Shown here one piece after another: positions 48,101-56,606 of a DNA stretch of 64,000 nucleotides. A program made the position numbers and the translations under genes. The notes below the pieces were generated by a model, which was not told the DNA's origin, searched no databases, and saw nothing but the letters and a program-made list of their open reading frames with translations. Source of the stretch: Wolbachia endosymbiont (group B) of Hofmannophila pseudospretella (GTDB taxonomy: Bacteria; Pseudomonadota; Alphaproteobacteria; Rickettsiales; Anaplasmataceae); the NCBI RefSeq assembly GCF_964028515.1, contig NZ_OZ034788.1:124001-188000 (forward strand), in the 5' to 3' direction. The stretch's first letter is position 1; each line of letters begins with the position of its first letter.

Positions 48101-48650
48101 TGACAATAATATTCGAGGAGCTTTAAGAGAATGTGATATTAGCGATGATAATGTCCATGATGTTTCCGTTCATCAGCAAACAGATGGCCATAATTGTGGC
48201 ATATGGGCATACGAAAATGCTAGGGATATTAACCAAGCTATTGATCAAGCTTTACAGGGAAATAGTAACTTTGGAGAGAAAGGTGAAGGTATTATAGGTT
48301 ATATACGTGGTCTTCTTAGTGCAGGAATTGGAAATGACACTAGACAACCTCAAAGAAATGAACAATACTTTAGAAATCGGAGAAGAAATATTTCACAATT
48401 ATTCCAAAATGATTCTCTATCTTCTCCTAGGGGTAGATTGATTCAAGGTCGTCCAGGAATTCAACATGAAATTGATCCATTACTATTACAATTTTTAGAA
48501 CTCCAATATCCACAGCGTGGAGGTGGGGGAGCATTGCAATTAGGCGGAGAAAGAGTGATATCAATTGATTTTGGTCCGCAATCTGTATTGGATGAAATTG
48601 ATGGAGTGAATAGAGTTTATGATCATAGCAATGGTAGAGGCAGTAGGTAG
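45129..48650 (+). CDS. cifB: Cytoplasmic incompatibility factor B (type I, Ulp1-type deubiquitinase)
   Basis: This 1,173-residue protein is the CidB-type partner of CifA. Residues ~270-420 and ~470-700 correspond to the two degenerate PD-(D/E)XK nuclease-like domains of Cif proteins (for example IDIDLDLSPGNSYVAFLICH). Residues ~905-1120 form a Ulp1/C48 cysteine protease. The catalytic triad is complete: His964 in NRHWVTLVI, Asp983 in YYADSLGPD, and Cys1023 in TDGHNCGIWAYENA. Related enzymes cleave ubiquitin chains, and the activity underlies sperm modification in this type. The start is GTG with AGAGAGG 6 nt upstream. No frameshift or early stop is seen, so the pair is predicted functional. 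Confidence 0.96.
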   Translation: MSLIRSLVDGDLDGFRQEFESFLDQCPFFLYHVSTGRFLPVFFFSMFATAHDANILKANERVYFRFDNHGIDTGGRNRNTGNLKVAVYRDGQQVVRCYSISDRLNSDGLRFSTRERNALVREIRGQNPNLREEDLNFEQYKVCMHGKGKIQGEAIATVFEVIREKDSQGRDRFAKYSASEISLLRHIERNRLNGINAPAPRSLLTVKEIGSIRLNQDQRVQLGHLVNFVQVAPGQQGIFSFMEVLASNQRINIERGINEGILPYITRIYRSYLGNLQNDIQNRSQKFESHGFFLGLLANFIHLYTIDIDLDLSPGNSYVAFLICHQAERENIPIVINVTRWRTSSDIALNRARADAKRLHASSFISIHTESRNAVCIGLNFNLNIDPFSIDTVEFLENRFPLVQRLFECLEDEGIRENIRDFLLQHLPNEIPRNAENYNRIFDCITGFAFGNSILEEFRLVNAVQQRVRKYIFRYGDENHALTMVFHTQGSDIVILHIRDNNAVQQGAINLQDLNVDGNNVHVREVSCTLNNQLGLNIHTDNLGLYHNYQNNNANNFLGGNLVQVPNAGNVHNALNQVMNDGWQDRFQHQELFRNISAVLMPEDTHGNMIIDVNSKDKFRSILHGTFYASDNPYKVLAMYKVGQTYSLKRWQEEEGERVILTRVTEQRLGLLLLRQPTADTHPIGYVLGFADNAEEVEQEQDEARYKITELMSKQRGYLPITSGNEVVLSYAVFNRGAQRAEDFISLPQQAVYVHRLDRRGHDSRPEVLVGPESVIDENPPENLLSDQTRENFRRFYMEKRPGQNSIFLLDIDDNLHVPFSYLQGTRAQAIETLRSRIRGGGTSTAQGILQQINTILRRNNAREIEDVHNLLALDFATENQNFRYWLQTHDMFFAARQYTFHDDRSNPTNDRHDFAITSVGVDGNQNDPTGRDLLSSNIDNFKQKVDSGEKDRLTAIINVGNRHWVTLVIVHQNGNYYGYYADSLGPDSRIDNNIRGALRECDISDDNVHDVSVHQQTDGHNCGIWAYENARDINQAIDQALQGNSNFGEKGEGIIGYIRGLLSAGIGNDTRQPQRNEQYFRNRRRNISQLFQNDSLSSPRGRLIQGRPGIQHEIDPLLLQFLELQYPQRGGGGALQLGGERVISIDFGPQSVLDEIDGVNRVYDHSNGRGSR

Positions 48651-49528
48651 AGGTTAATAGGTGAATGAAGTATTTCTTTACTCCATATTTACGCGTTGGT
48701 TGTAATGGGTCTTTTAATTTATTTCTGCATATTTTTTTTGGGGGGTTGTTTATTAACAATAATATAGAAGATATTAATAAAGCTTTTGTCCGTAAAGCAC
48801 ATTCATGAGAGCGATATTTTCTTAAAATCAGCTAGCTTTAGATGCTGAAGTTGTGTACCGTTTAGAATAACTTCCTTAATTTTGGATATAAAATAATTTA
48901 AACGTAAGATCCACTGTAAAAGATAAGATTTAATTTGGAAGAAAAATTGATGTGATTAGAACTTGACCTTACATAGTATAGGAATATTTTTTATAAAAAG
49001 AACAATATCCATTTGAAATGTAAAATTATCATAAATTTTTCTTTTTGTTCTCAAATGAATTACTATTAATTTAGTATTATATATTGCTAATAACTTAAAT
49101 AATCCAACCATTTCCAGCAACAAAAACCGCTACCCGTGAGAACATTTTTCTTTGGGATGGGATGGTCTACCAAATGATACATACGAACTTTTTTATATAA
49201 CGATTTTACTATACCGCAAAACTAGCTATACCAGCCTACTTCAACCACATTTACATACGAACTGATTTGCTTAGCTTTGTTGCAGCAATTTTGCGTTTTT
49301 ACTTTAATAATACCATTTCTATTTAAGCTGTTCTCACAAAGGTACGTACCTTTTTGCGATTTTAGAAAAAGTAAATAAGTGAATTTTGCTTGATGCTAGA
49401 GAAGGGGATATTTTTGCTAAAAATTGTCTTTCAATCTACTTACATAGAATAGTCTTATGTTTCTATCATTTGACTTTCAATCTCAAAAAAGTTAATATTA
49501 GAAAATGAAATACGAGGGGTGTTCTTTT
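48651..49528. other. Intergenic region downstream of cifB
   Basis: About 880 bp are AT-rich and show no supported open frame, RNA gene or clear repeat. The only local ORF on the minus strand overlaps the cifB end and is a shadow. Confidence 0.45.
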
Positions 49529-50554
49529 ATGCCTAATTTAGCTAATACATTTGTTGATGACATTACACCTGCAATTTATGCATATAACCAAGAATTAAGT
49601 AGGATATCTTATAATCAGTTTGTGTTTGCATGTAAGCGGTGTTTATCGATATATTCTAAAGTAATAGATGATATTGAAGAAGAATATAACCATCTCAATA
49701 ATGCAGTTAATACTGGGCAGACTATAGATGATATATTGAAAAGACTAGATCAGATCACAACAGTACTTAATCAATTTAATGAATGTCAAATTGTTCATAC
49801 TAGTACATCATTCATTCCTATTGTGCTGAAGTTAGAGAGAACCATGAAAAGTGATGTTGACACAAACGCTGAAAAACTGAAGCAAAACAAAAAAGAACTA
49901 GAATTATTAAAGGGTATAATTGCCAACCAAGAAGCTGGTATATTAATTCCTAAGATACAAGAATTAAATAATAGAGCAAAATTATTGCAAGATAATATAA
50001 GAAATTCTTGGATACAGGTAGTTATTACAAATGAAAATGTTGAAACACTAACTTTAGAACAAAAAAGTAGCATTCAAGGGAATAGCAAGCAGCTTACTAA
50101 TCCAGATAACGAAGATGCAACCCCACTGTCAGAATTTGATGCCGAAAATCTTTATCTGCCACAAAGTGGTAAAAATAATTATCATGATTCACCAACATCA
50201 ATAACACCGCCTCCAATAATCAGGAAAGAAACTGAACAAAATGATACTAAAACTAATAAAAGACGGCTTAATAAGTCATGTAATAGAAGTACTACTATAA
50301 CACAGAGTACGCAAGGGAGTAAGGTGCCTATTATAGCTATAACATTTATAGCCATAACATTAGCAACGATTACAATACCTGCTGCACTCATTGCACATTT
50401 CGTTTTCCAAGCTAGCTTATTAACAATAGGAATAATATCAGGGATTGGAGCTTGTTGTCTTATTTTTGCTGCAATCATATACTATTGTAATAAGCCTTCA
50501 AAGTCACTTGAGAATAGCAATGCTGAAGATGTAGTGAATCAAATAACAGTGTAA
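49529..50554 (+). CDS. Unknown coiled-coil protein with C-terminal membrane hairpin
   Basis: This protein of about 341 residues is of no family I recognise. The first ~190 residues are helical with Asn/Glu-rich coiled-coil character (KLKQNKKELELLKGIIANQE). A polar, Pro/Ser/Thr-rich linker follows, then two adjacent hydrophobic helices near the C-terminus (IIAITFIAITLATITIPAAL and SLLTIGIISGIGACCLIFAA) and a short tail. This layout (soluble helical part, linker, two helices) matches several other proteins in this window. An ATG at 49505 lacks a ribosome site; ATG 49529 is preceded by GAGGGG about 9 nt upstream. Confidence 0.6.
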   Translation: MPNLANTFVDDITPAIYAYNQELSRISYNQFVFACKRCLSIYSKVIDDIEEEYNHLNNAVNTGQTIDDILKRLDQITTVLNQFNECQIVHTSTSFIPIVLKLERTMKSDVDTNAEKLKQNKKELELLKGIIANQEAGILIPKIQELNNRAKLLQDNIRNSWIQVVITNENVETLTLEQKSSIQGNSKQLTNPDNEDATPLSEFDAENLYLPQSGKNNYHDSPTSITPPPIIRKETEQNDTKTNKRRLNKSCNRSTTITQSTQGSKVPIIAITFIAITLATITIPAALIAHFVFQASLLTIGIISGIGACCLIFAAIIYYCNKPSKSLENSNAEDVVNQITV

Positions 50555-50693
50555 AATTATAACTTAAGGGGTAAGAAATATAGCAGGAGAGTTGGCTTTG
50601 TTACCTATGAAAGGCCGGCTATACAAGCAACTTATTGAAGATCTTATTTTTTTCCAATCAATTTATCCAATTTAGTAAGAGTGTTAAATTTAC

Positions 50694-50772
50694 GGTTCTG
50701 TCATATCTATAACTCCTATAATCCCAGCTTTAATGATCTTCTTTTCTATGGTTTATAAATGCGACAGAATCC
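50694..50772. mobile_element. Short IS6-end derivative (MITE-like), inverted relative to 51685
   Basis: This 79-bp segment begins GGTTCTGTC and ends with the complementary-type GCGACAGAATCC. Its reverse complement matches 51685-51750 over about 66 bp with only a few differences. It therefore looks like an internally deleted derivative of the IS6-type element beyond fabI. No clear target duplication was seen. Confidence 0.65.
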
Positions 50773-50905
50773 TTAAAATATCTCTAATTGTAATTATAAT
50801 GAGGTTGGAAATATGCGGAAGTAATTTTTATACGTTAGCTACAGTTAAAACATAATTGACTTTGCCTAGTTAATATTTCAAATTATAAAAAAGGCAAATA
50901 ATTCT

Positions 50906-51682
50906 ATGATATTGCAGGGCAAAAAAGGGTTAATAACCGGAATAATAAATAAGAGGTCAATAGCATATGGTATAGCAAAGACCCTCTCAGAACATGGAGC
51001 TGAGCTTGCAATTACTTATCAAAATGAAACAATAAAAGAGAAATTATTACCAATAGCAAGTGAATTAAATGTAGAGTTAATATTGCACTGTAATGTTTCA
51101 AATGAGGAAACTATAGATAATGCTTTTAAGGAAATAAAGGAGAAGTGGGGTGCTATTGATTTTTTGGTACATGCAATAGCATTCTCCGATAAAAATGAGC
51201 TAAATGGTAAATATGTCAATACTTCACTAAATAACTTTATTAATGCAATGCATATATCGTGCTATTCTTTTACTGCTTTAGCGCAAAGAGCGGAAAAAAT
51301 GATGTTAAATGGCGGTAGTTTACTTACTTTATCTTACTATGGTGCTGAAAAAGTTATGCCAAATTATAATGTGATGGGTTTATGTAAAGCAGCACTTGAA
51401 GCAAGTGTAAAATATATAGCATGTGATCTCGGACCACAGAACATCAGAGTAAATGCAATTTCTGCTGGTCCAATCAGAACTTTGGCATCTTCTGGAATAA
51501 GTGACTTTCACTCCATATCGGAATGGAATAGAATTAATTCTCCACTTAGACGCAATGTTACAATAGAAGATGTTGGCAAGGCAGCACTATACTTATTAAG
51601 CGACCTGAGTAGTGGTACAACTGGAGAAATTTTACATGTTGATTCAGGGTATAATATTGTGGGAATGAAGATAGTAGACTAA
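50906..51682 (+). CDS. fabI: Enoyl-[acyl-carrier-protein] reductase (NADH)
   Basis: This 258-residue protein is a full-length FabI. It has the opening GKKGLITGIINKRSIAYGIA, CNVSNEETI, DFLVHAIAFSD, and the catalytic Tyr-X6-Lys in NYNVMGLCKAALE, then VNAISAGPIRTLASSG. It completes the reduction step of bacterial type II fatty-acid elongation. It is a housekeeping gene among mobile elements: inverted IS6-related ends lie 134 nt upstream and 2 nt downstream. The start is an ATG; no truncation is seen. Confidence 0.94.
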   Translation: MILQGKKGLITGIINKRSIAYGIAKTLSEHGAELAITYQNETIKEKLLPIASELNVELILHCNVSNEETIDNAFKEIKEKWGAIDFLVHAIAFSDKNELNGKYVNTSLNNFINAMHISCYSFTALAQRAEKMMLNGGSLLTLSYYGAEKVMPNYNVMGLCKAALEASVKYIACDLGPQNIRVNAISAGPIRTLASSGISDFHSISEWNRINSPLRRNVTIEDVGKAALYLLSDLSSGTTGEILHVDSGYNIVGMKIVD

Positions 51683-52124
51683 TAGGTTCTGTCGCATCTA
51701 TAAACCATAGAAAAGAAGATCATTAAAGCTGAGATTATAGGAGTTATAGAGCCATTAACATAGCAAAATTCTCAAAAGTAGAAACATTGTCATTAGCTCC
51801 GATAATTTGTTTTTTCTGAATCATGCGAATATTTTCTATACCTGTAATAGTAATCTTTGCGGAATGAAAATTTTTAAAACTAAGCATAGGCTTTATTCGC
51901 TTCTTGATAAACCTATCAACAATATTATTTAGATATTTTATTTGAAGAACTGTAATCTTCAGAAATTTCTGCATTCAAATCATCAAGAGCAGCAGTATTA
52001 CTGCCGCTTTTATCAATGACAATTTTCTCAGGAAGATAGTTATACCAATTCCCACTATATAAAGAACAGATAGACAATAATGGGAAAGAAGTGATACTAA
52101 AGTAGATAAAATAGAGAGGTATAA

Positions 52125-52643
52125 ATGGCATTAAGGTCAAAACTATTAGACGAAAAAGTTGTAAATTTGGCGAAAGAAATGTTAAAAAAGGTCAGAAATA
52201 ACGCATATGTTTCAAAAAAGTTACAAGCGGTGATAGCAGGAAAAGAAAGTAGTATAAGCGCTGTGGCAAGAATATGTAAAATTTCAAGGACTGCTTTGAC
52301 TGAATGGATAAAGCATCTAAAATTTGGTAGAGTAGAAAGATTATTTTCCCCGTCTCAGCGGCGAAGAAAAAGCAAATTAAACAAAAATCAACGTGAGCAA
52401 ATTGAAATATGGGTAGAAAGAAATCCAAATATTACTATTAAGGAAGTGCAAATAAAAATCTCAGAGGAATTTGGCCTAAACATTAGCAAATCAACAGTGC
52501 ACCGTGAGATACAAAGGATGAAGTTTTCTTACATAACACCGAGGCCAATTCACCATAAACAAGATAAAAACAAGCAAGAAGAGTTTAAAAAATACTTCAA
52601 TAAAATAGTCAATTCCCACCCTGAAAAGGAGGTATTTTTTTGA
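52125..52643 (+). CDS. IS630 transposase, N-terminal DNA-binding part (copy 3)
   Basis: This 172-residue protein is identical to copies 1 and 2, with two helix-turn-helix regions. The catalytic part follows at 52717-53130 in another frame. Confidence 0.9.
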   Translation: MALRSKLLDEKVVNLAKEMLKKVRNNAYVSKKLQAVIAGKESSISAVARICKISRTALTEWIKHLKFGRVERLFSPSQRRRKSKLNKNQREQIEIWVERNPNITIKEVQIKISEEFGLNISKSTVHREIQRMKFSYITPRPIHHKQDKNKQEEFKKYFNKIVNSHPEKEVFF

Positions 52644-52716
52644 TGAATCACGATTTGGAACTCATTCAAAAATCGGACACGGATGGTTTAAAAAAGGGGT
52701 CAGAACACAGGTTAAA

Positions 52717-53130
52717 ATGAAAATTGGTAGACAAAATTTCTATATCTACAGTGCGGTAAATCCAAGAAGTGGTAAGAAAATTAGCCTACTTGCTCCATAT
52801 GTAAACACTGATTGTATGAATATATTTCTGGAGCAGATGTCGAAAGATTTAGGCACGAAAGAAGCCTTTCTTGTAATGGATTGTGCAAGTTGGCATAGAT
52901 CAAAAAGTTTGAAAATTCAGGAAAACATTACCATCATATACTTGCCTCCTTATTCACCGGAACTGAATCCTGTTGAAAGGTTGTGGCAATATATCAAATA
53001 CAATACTTTACGCAATAGTATCTACGATACCATAGGTTTACTTGAAGATGTTTTGTGTAATTTTATTGTCAATATTTCCAGTACTACTATTAAACGAGTT
53101 TGTAATGTTTCTTATTTGTTCGGTCAGTAA
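52717..53130 (+). CDS. IS630 transposase, C-terminal DDE part (copy 3)
   Basis: This 137-residue protein is identical to copies 1 and 2, including VMDCASWHRS and PPYSPELNPVERLW. Confidence 0.9.
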   Translation: MKIGRQNFYIYSAVNPRSGKKISLLAPYVNTDCMNIFLEQMSKDLGTKEAFLVMDCASWHRSKSLKIQENITIIYLPPYSPELNPVERLWQYIKYNTLRNSIYDTIGLLEDVLCNFIVNISSTTIKRVCNVSYLFGQ

Positions 53131-53645
53131 TGGATTTTGGTATTACTCCTGAAGGCTTTACGAAAGAATGCAAGTGCTGCAGACTTGTCTCTACTAACAC
53201 ACAAGAGGAAGTCTACAGTATTACCAATAGTGCTCTATATAAATAAACCCATTTACCGTTTAATTTAATGTAGGTCTCTCCAACTACTACCAACCTGCTT
53301 CTTTCTTTTCCTTACTGCCTAATCTATCAGTGGTGATAAACCACTTTGTAACGTAGCATGGTCAATTTTTGCTCCCCTTATACTCATAATTTCTTCCAAA
53401 TCTCGATAGCTCAAAGAGAATCGACATTTCATGTATACAGATAACATCGCTGAAAAGCTAAATCCTTTGAAATATGGCAATAATTTTTGATTGATACGAA
53501 ACATCTTTGCTTTATTTTTAGACAATTATATCATTCTTCTTTCTACTTCCCTACAAATGCGATAGAACCGTTAAAAATGAGCATGGCTTTTATTATAGAA
53601 TGCCCCCTATAGAAGTATATAGACTATGAAGACTTATCTTACAGG

Positions 53646-54842
53646 TTATGGTACGTGTTGTTGATAAAATGTTTTTTCTACATGTACTTTTTCCACACTG
53701 CACCTTCTTGATAAGACTGGCTCCTCAAGACATTTTATACGTTGTTGTACATCATTAATGCACTGCCCTATAACATCACCAATTTTTCCATCAGCATTTT
53801 TTGCCAATAACTCATCAAATCTCTTCTCAACTTTTGCTCTCTCAGAAATGTTTTTTGGAATATTACAATATTCTAAAATCTCATCTATCTGAAACCGTTT
53901 TGCTAATAGGAAGTCTTCTTGTTCTTGAATTTCCTTAGTCTTAGCTCTAGAGTAATGATTTCCTTCAAGATATATTGTTTCTCTCTCTTTACTACCCCAT
54001 AACTCGTCATTTAATTTATAACTCTCACGATTCAATAACTCATTTAGTTGATCATTGTTTATCATTTCAGGGTTTATCATTTCAGGATTTGGTTCAAACT
54101 TTTGTTGTTCCTCTCTACCATCTACTTCACAATGGACATTAATTTCAATATTAGCTAAAGAAGCTAATACCTGAACTTCTTCAATGAAAATAAAATAATT
54201 TGGTCTTTCTATTGCCTTAAGGTAAGCTTGGTAAAGTTTAGATTCATTAAGAAATGAGCGTGTAATAAATTCACTGTTATATTGGTCATCGTACTCATCT
54301 TCACTATGGTTATTAAGAGTCTCTGCATATTCTCTTAAATTAAGCATAGCTTGATCACACGGTATATTAAGTTTGCTAACAACTTTATTCACTAACCTCT
54401 TCACATTATCTTCAACATTTTCAATTTTCCTTTTTGTTTGCTCAACCAACTCCTTTATTTTATCAGACTCGCCAGTTAAATCTCCTGGCTTGTTCAAAAA
54501 CATATTAAAAACTTTTTCTAGCTGACTCCTTAAAGAATCTGGCATATTGTGATCATCTAAAGACGTAAATTGACTTAAGAATTTGTGCCATTCCATTCTC
54601 ATATCTTGTGCTCTTTCAGCTTTATATGGACCGGAGCTATTATCACCAAACACTGCATGGAAAAAGCAATTGCCATCACCTGTAGTACTATATTTAACTA
54701 CTTGACTGCTAGAGAGTTTTTGCTCCACATCACTAACAGATCGTCCTATAACAGGATAAGGAGTTATTTCTTGTCCTGAATTTTTGAATCTTTTTAGACT
54801 TTGAACATCAGAAAAATCATTTGGTAATTTTCGTTTTCTCAT
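53646..54842 (-). CDS. OTU-family cysteine protease (deubiquitinase candidate)
   Basis: Near its N-terminus this protein of about 398 residues carries the OTU active site: TTGDGNCFFHAVFGD with catalytic Asp56 and Cys59. The partner histidine is in YLEGNHYSRAK (His296). The long segment between is helical and includes VQVLASLANIEINVHCEVDG, fitting the OTU core strand before the His. OTU proteases cut ubiquitin chains; Wolbachia has no ubiquitin, so the target must be in the host. A frame extension to a TTG at 54869 exists, but ATG 54842 has GAAGG 6 nt upstream. It is divergent from ychF, on the chromosome side of the IS6 wreck. Confidence 0.85.
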   Translation of the reverse strand: MRKRKLPNDFSDVQSLKRFKNSGQEITPYPVIGRSVSDVEQKLSSSQVVKYSTTGDGNCFFHAVFGDNSSGPYKAERAQDMRMEWHKFLSQFTSLDDHNMPDSLRSQLEKVFNMFLNKPGDLTGESDKIKELVEQTKRKIENVEDNVKRLVNKVVSKLNIPCDQAMLNLREYAETLNNHSEDEYDDQYNSEFITRSFLNESKLYQAYLKAIERPNYFIFIEEVQVLASLANIEINVHCEVDGREEQQKFEPNPEMINPEMINNDQLNELLNRESYKLNDELWGSKERETIYLEGNHYSRAKTKEIQEQEDFLLAKRFQIDEILEYCNIPKNISERAKVEKRFDELLAKNADGKIGDVIGQCINDVQQRIKCLEEPVLSRRCSVEKVHVEKTFYQQHVP

Positions 54843-54934
54843 ATTTTTACCTTCACTTAAGCTAAGCAAGTAGATAATTAAAGTATAGCAAAAATTTTTA
54901 AATTATGCAATAATTATAGCTTTAAATAGCAAAT

Positions 54935-56029
54935 ATGAGCTTTAACTGTGGCATAGTTGGACTGCCAAACATAGGAAAATCAACCTTATTTAATGCGCTT
55001 ACAGAATCAAGTGCAGCTGAAGCTGCAAATTATCCTTTCTGTACAATCGAGCCAAATGTTGGCAAAGTGCCAATACGAGATCAGCGTTTGAAACAAATCG
55101 CAGCGATTGCCCACTCAGAAAAGATAATCTACAATCAACTAGAAGTTGTCGATATTGCAGGCTTGGTTAAGGGTGCAAGCAAAGGTGAAGGACTAGGAAA
55201 TAAATTTTTGAGTCATATCAGAGAAGTTGATGCCATTGTTCATCTGCTCAGGTGCTTTACGGATGACGATATCAGCCATGTAAACAGTAAAATAGATCCA
55301 ATATCAGATGCTGAAATAGTGGAAATGGAGTTAATTTTCGCTGACATTGATAGCATAGAAAAAAGGCTACCTCAACTTGAAAAAAAAGCAAAGCAAGGCG
55401 ATAAAGAACTAAAGAAACAACTTGAGTTGACTCAGGAAGTTTTAGCTACTTTAAAACTTGGTAAACCTGCAAGAAGTTTGAGAACCATGGACGAAGCTGA
55501 AATGAAGTCACTTCAATTGCTGACAACAAAACCTGTTATGTACGTCTGTAATGTTGAAGATACTAATATCATAACTGGTAATGAACTATCTAAAAGGGTG
55601 GAAAAAATGGCGGAAGAAAATAAAAGTAAATTTTATTGCATTTCAGCAAAACTTGAAGCAGATATTGCAAATCTTGATAGTGAAGAGGAAAAACAGAATT
55701 TTTTATTAGAATTTGGCTTGCAAGAATCAGGACTTGATGGAGTAGCGCGTATTATGTATGAAGTGCTGAGTATGATAACTTTCTTTACTGTAGGGCCAAA
55801 AGAAGCACGGGCATGGCCAGTAAAGATAGGATCAACAGCTGATAAAGCAGCAGGTGTAATTCACACTGATTTTGAGAAAGGCTTTATAAAAGCAGAAACG
55901 ATAAGTTTTGCAGATTATGTAAAACATGGAAGCGAATTAGCTTGCAAAGATGCAGGCAAAATTCGCTTCGAAGGCAGAGACTATATAGTGCAAGATGGTG
56001 ATATAATGCACTTTAGGTTTAATCTGTAA
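54935..56029 (+). CDS. ychF: Ribosome-associated GTPase/ATPase YchF (Obg family)
   Basis: This 364-residue protein is full length for YchF/OLA1. The G1 loop is GLPNIGKSTLFNALT. It has NYPFCTIEPNVG, DIAGLVKGASKGEGLGNKFL and the C-terminal TGS-like domain with KGFIKAETISFADYV and GRDYIVQDGDIMHFRF. It is a universally conserved nucleotidase with a role in translation or stress. It is a core chromosomal gene and marks where prophage-type accessory DNA gives way to chromosome. It converges with the 56030 gene, the two stops being adjacent. Confidence 0.96.
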   Translation: MSFNCGIVGLPNIGKSTLFNALTESSAAEAANYPFCTIEPNVGKVPIRDQRLKQIAAIAHSEKIIYNQLEVVDIAGLVKGASKGEGLGNKFLSHIREVDAIVHLLRCFTDDDISHVNSKIDPISDAEIVEMELIFADIDSIEKRLPQLEKKAKQGDKELKKQLELTQEVLATLKLGKPARSLRTMDEAEMKSLQLLTTKPVMYVCNVEDTNIITGNELSKRVEKMAEENKSKFYCISAKLEADIANLDSEEEKQNFLLEFGLQESGLDGVARIMYEVLSMITFFTVGPKEARAWPVKIGSTADKAAGVIHTDFEKGFIKAETISFADYVKHGSELACKDAGKIRFEGRDYIVQDGDIMHFRFNL

Positions 56030-56590
56030 TTAACGATCATATGCCCTATACTCTGGGTTTGATTTTTCTTCTACAGATACCCCTTCTAGCCTAGTCTTAG
56101 GACGAGAAAGATACTTAAGATCATATCCTCCTCCTATACACCCTACTTCTAATTCTCCTGGTTTTAGTGAATCAAACGAAAAACTAACCGATGGTACAGG
56201 TACAGCAGCCTCAAGTGTTACAATCTCCTCCTTTTGCGATTGTATATTTTGCTCCAGATATCCTTCTAAAAATTCATGTAAAGCTTTATCTTCCATAATC
56301 ACATCCTTATTTTGCCTAGCTAATTCTAAAATTTCCTCTACTTGAACATTTTCACCATTAATAGTTACCTGACCAATCTCAATGTCACTAGGATTTACAT
56401 TTAAACTAATAAAGCAGTTAACAGAATTACCTTTCTCATCTTCTGCACTCCACCTAATTTTCATATTGCATGTTGCATCTTTTGCAAAGCGGTAATTTCT
56501 TTGTTGCTTATCATTCTTTTTAATCGTTACAATTAGTTTACCATCGCTGTATATTTTTGCTCTTTTTACCTCATTTTTATTTCTTTCCAT
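56030..56590 (-). CDS. Uncharacterised protein, N-terminus cut by IS5
   Basis: I recognise no family. The host-derived part is about 187 residues with a beta-rich N-terminal half (AKIYSDGKLIVTIKKNDKQQ, NMKIRWSAEDEKGNSVNCFI) and an acidic C-terminal half. The open frame continues upstream into the IS5 element as far as 56686, but those ~32 residues are IS sequence. The first host ATG at 56590 has no spaced ribosome site, so the true start may have been lost when the IS inserted at 56606. Confidence 0.5.
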   Translation of the reverse strand: MERNKNEVKRAKIYSDGKLIVTIKKNDKQQRNYRFAKDATCNMKIRWSAEDEKGNSVNCFISLNVNPSDIEIGQVTINGENVQVEEILELARQNKDVIMEDKALHEFLEGYLEQNIQSQKEEIVTLEAAVPVPSVSFSFDSLKPGELEVGCIGGGYDLKYLSRPKTRLEGVSVEEKSNPEYRAYDR

Positions 56591-56606
56591 CCTTTCAATT
56601 TTGTTA

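Larger units (their letters stand above)
52040..53145 (+). mobile_element. IS630-type insertion sequence, copy 3 (TTA target duplication)
   Basis: The element occupies 52043-53142 (1,100 bp), opposite in orientation to copies 1 and 2 and flanked by TTA on both sides. It is inserted into the IS6-family transposase gene. Its encoded proteins are identical to those of the other two copies. Confidence 0.92.
51744..53525 (-). pseudogene. IS6-family transposase, broken
   Basis: Minus-strand pieces read in order: YFKGFSFSAMLSVYMKCRFS and LSYRDLEEIMSIRG (53525 onward); then, after stops, DKSAALAFFRKAF; then beyond the inserted IS, NYLPEKIVIDKSGSNTAAL; then KPMLSFKNFHSAKITITGIE. These are the recognisable IS6 transposase blocks including a DDE Asp. 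Removing IS630 copy 3 with one TAA gives FRKAFRSNYLPEKIV in one frame, but other lesions remain. Confidence 0.85.
51685..53569 (-). mobile_element. IS6-family element, interrupted by IS630 copy 3
   Basis: Inverted ends GGTTCTGTCGCAT (51685) and ATGCGATAGAACC (complement at 53557-53569) bound the element. Without the inserted 1,100-bp IS and its 3-bp duplication it is about 782 bp, near the usual IS6/IS26 size. The transposase on the minus strand is broken by the insertion and by several frameshifts and stops, so it is inactive. Confidence 0.8.

Noticed and set aside
54843..54869. Nine-residue N-terminal extension of the OTU protein from a TTG
   Set aside because: The internal ATG at 54842 has a well-spaced GAAGG, which lies within the putative extension.
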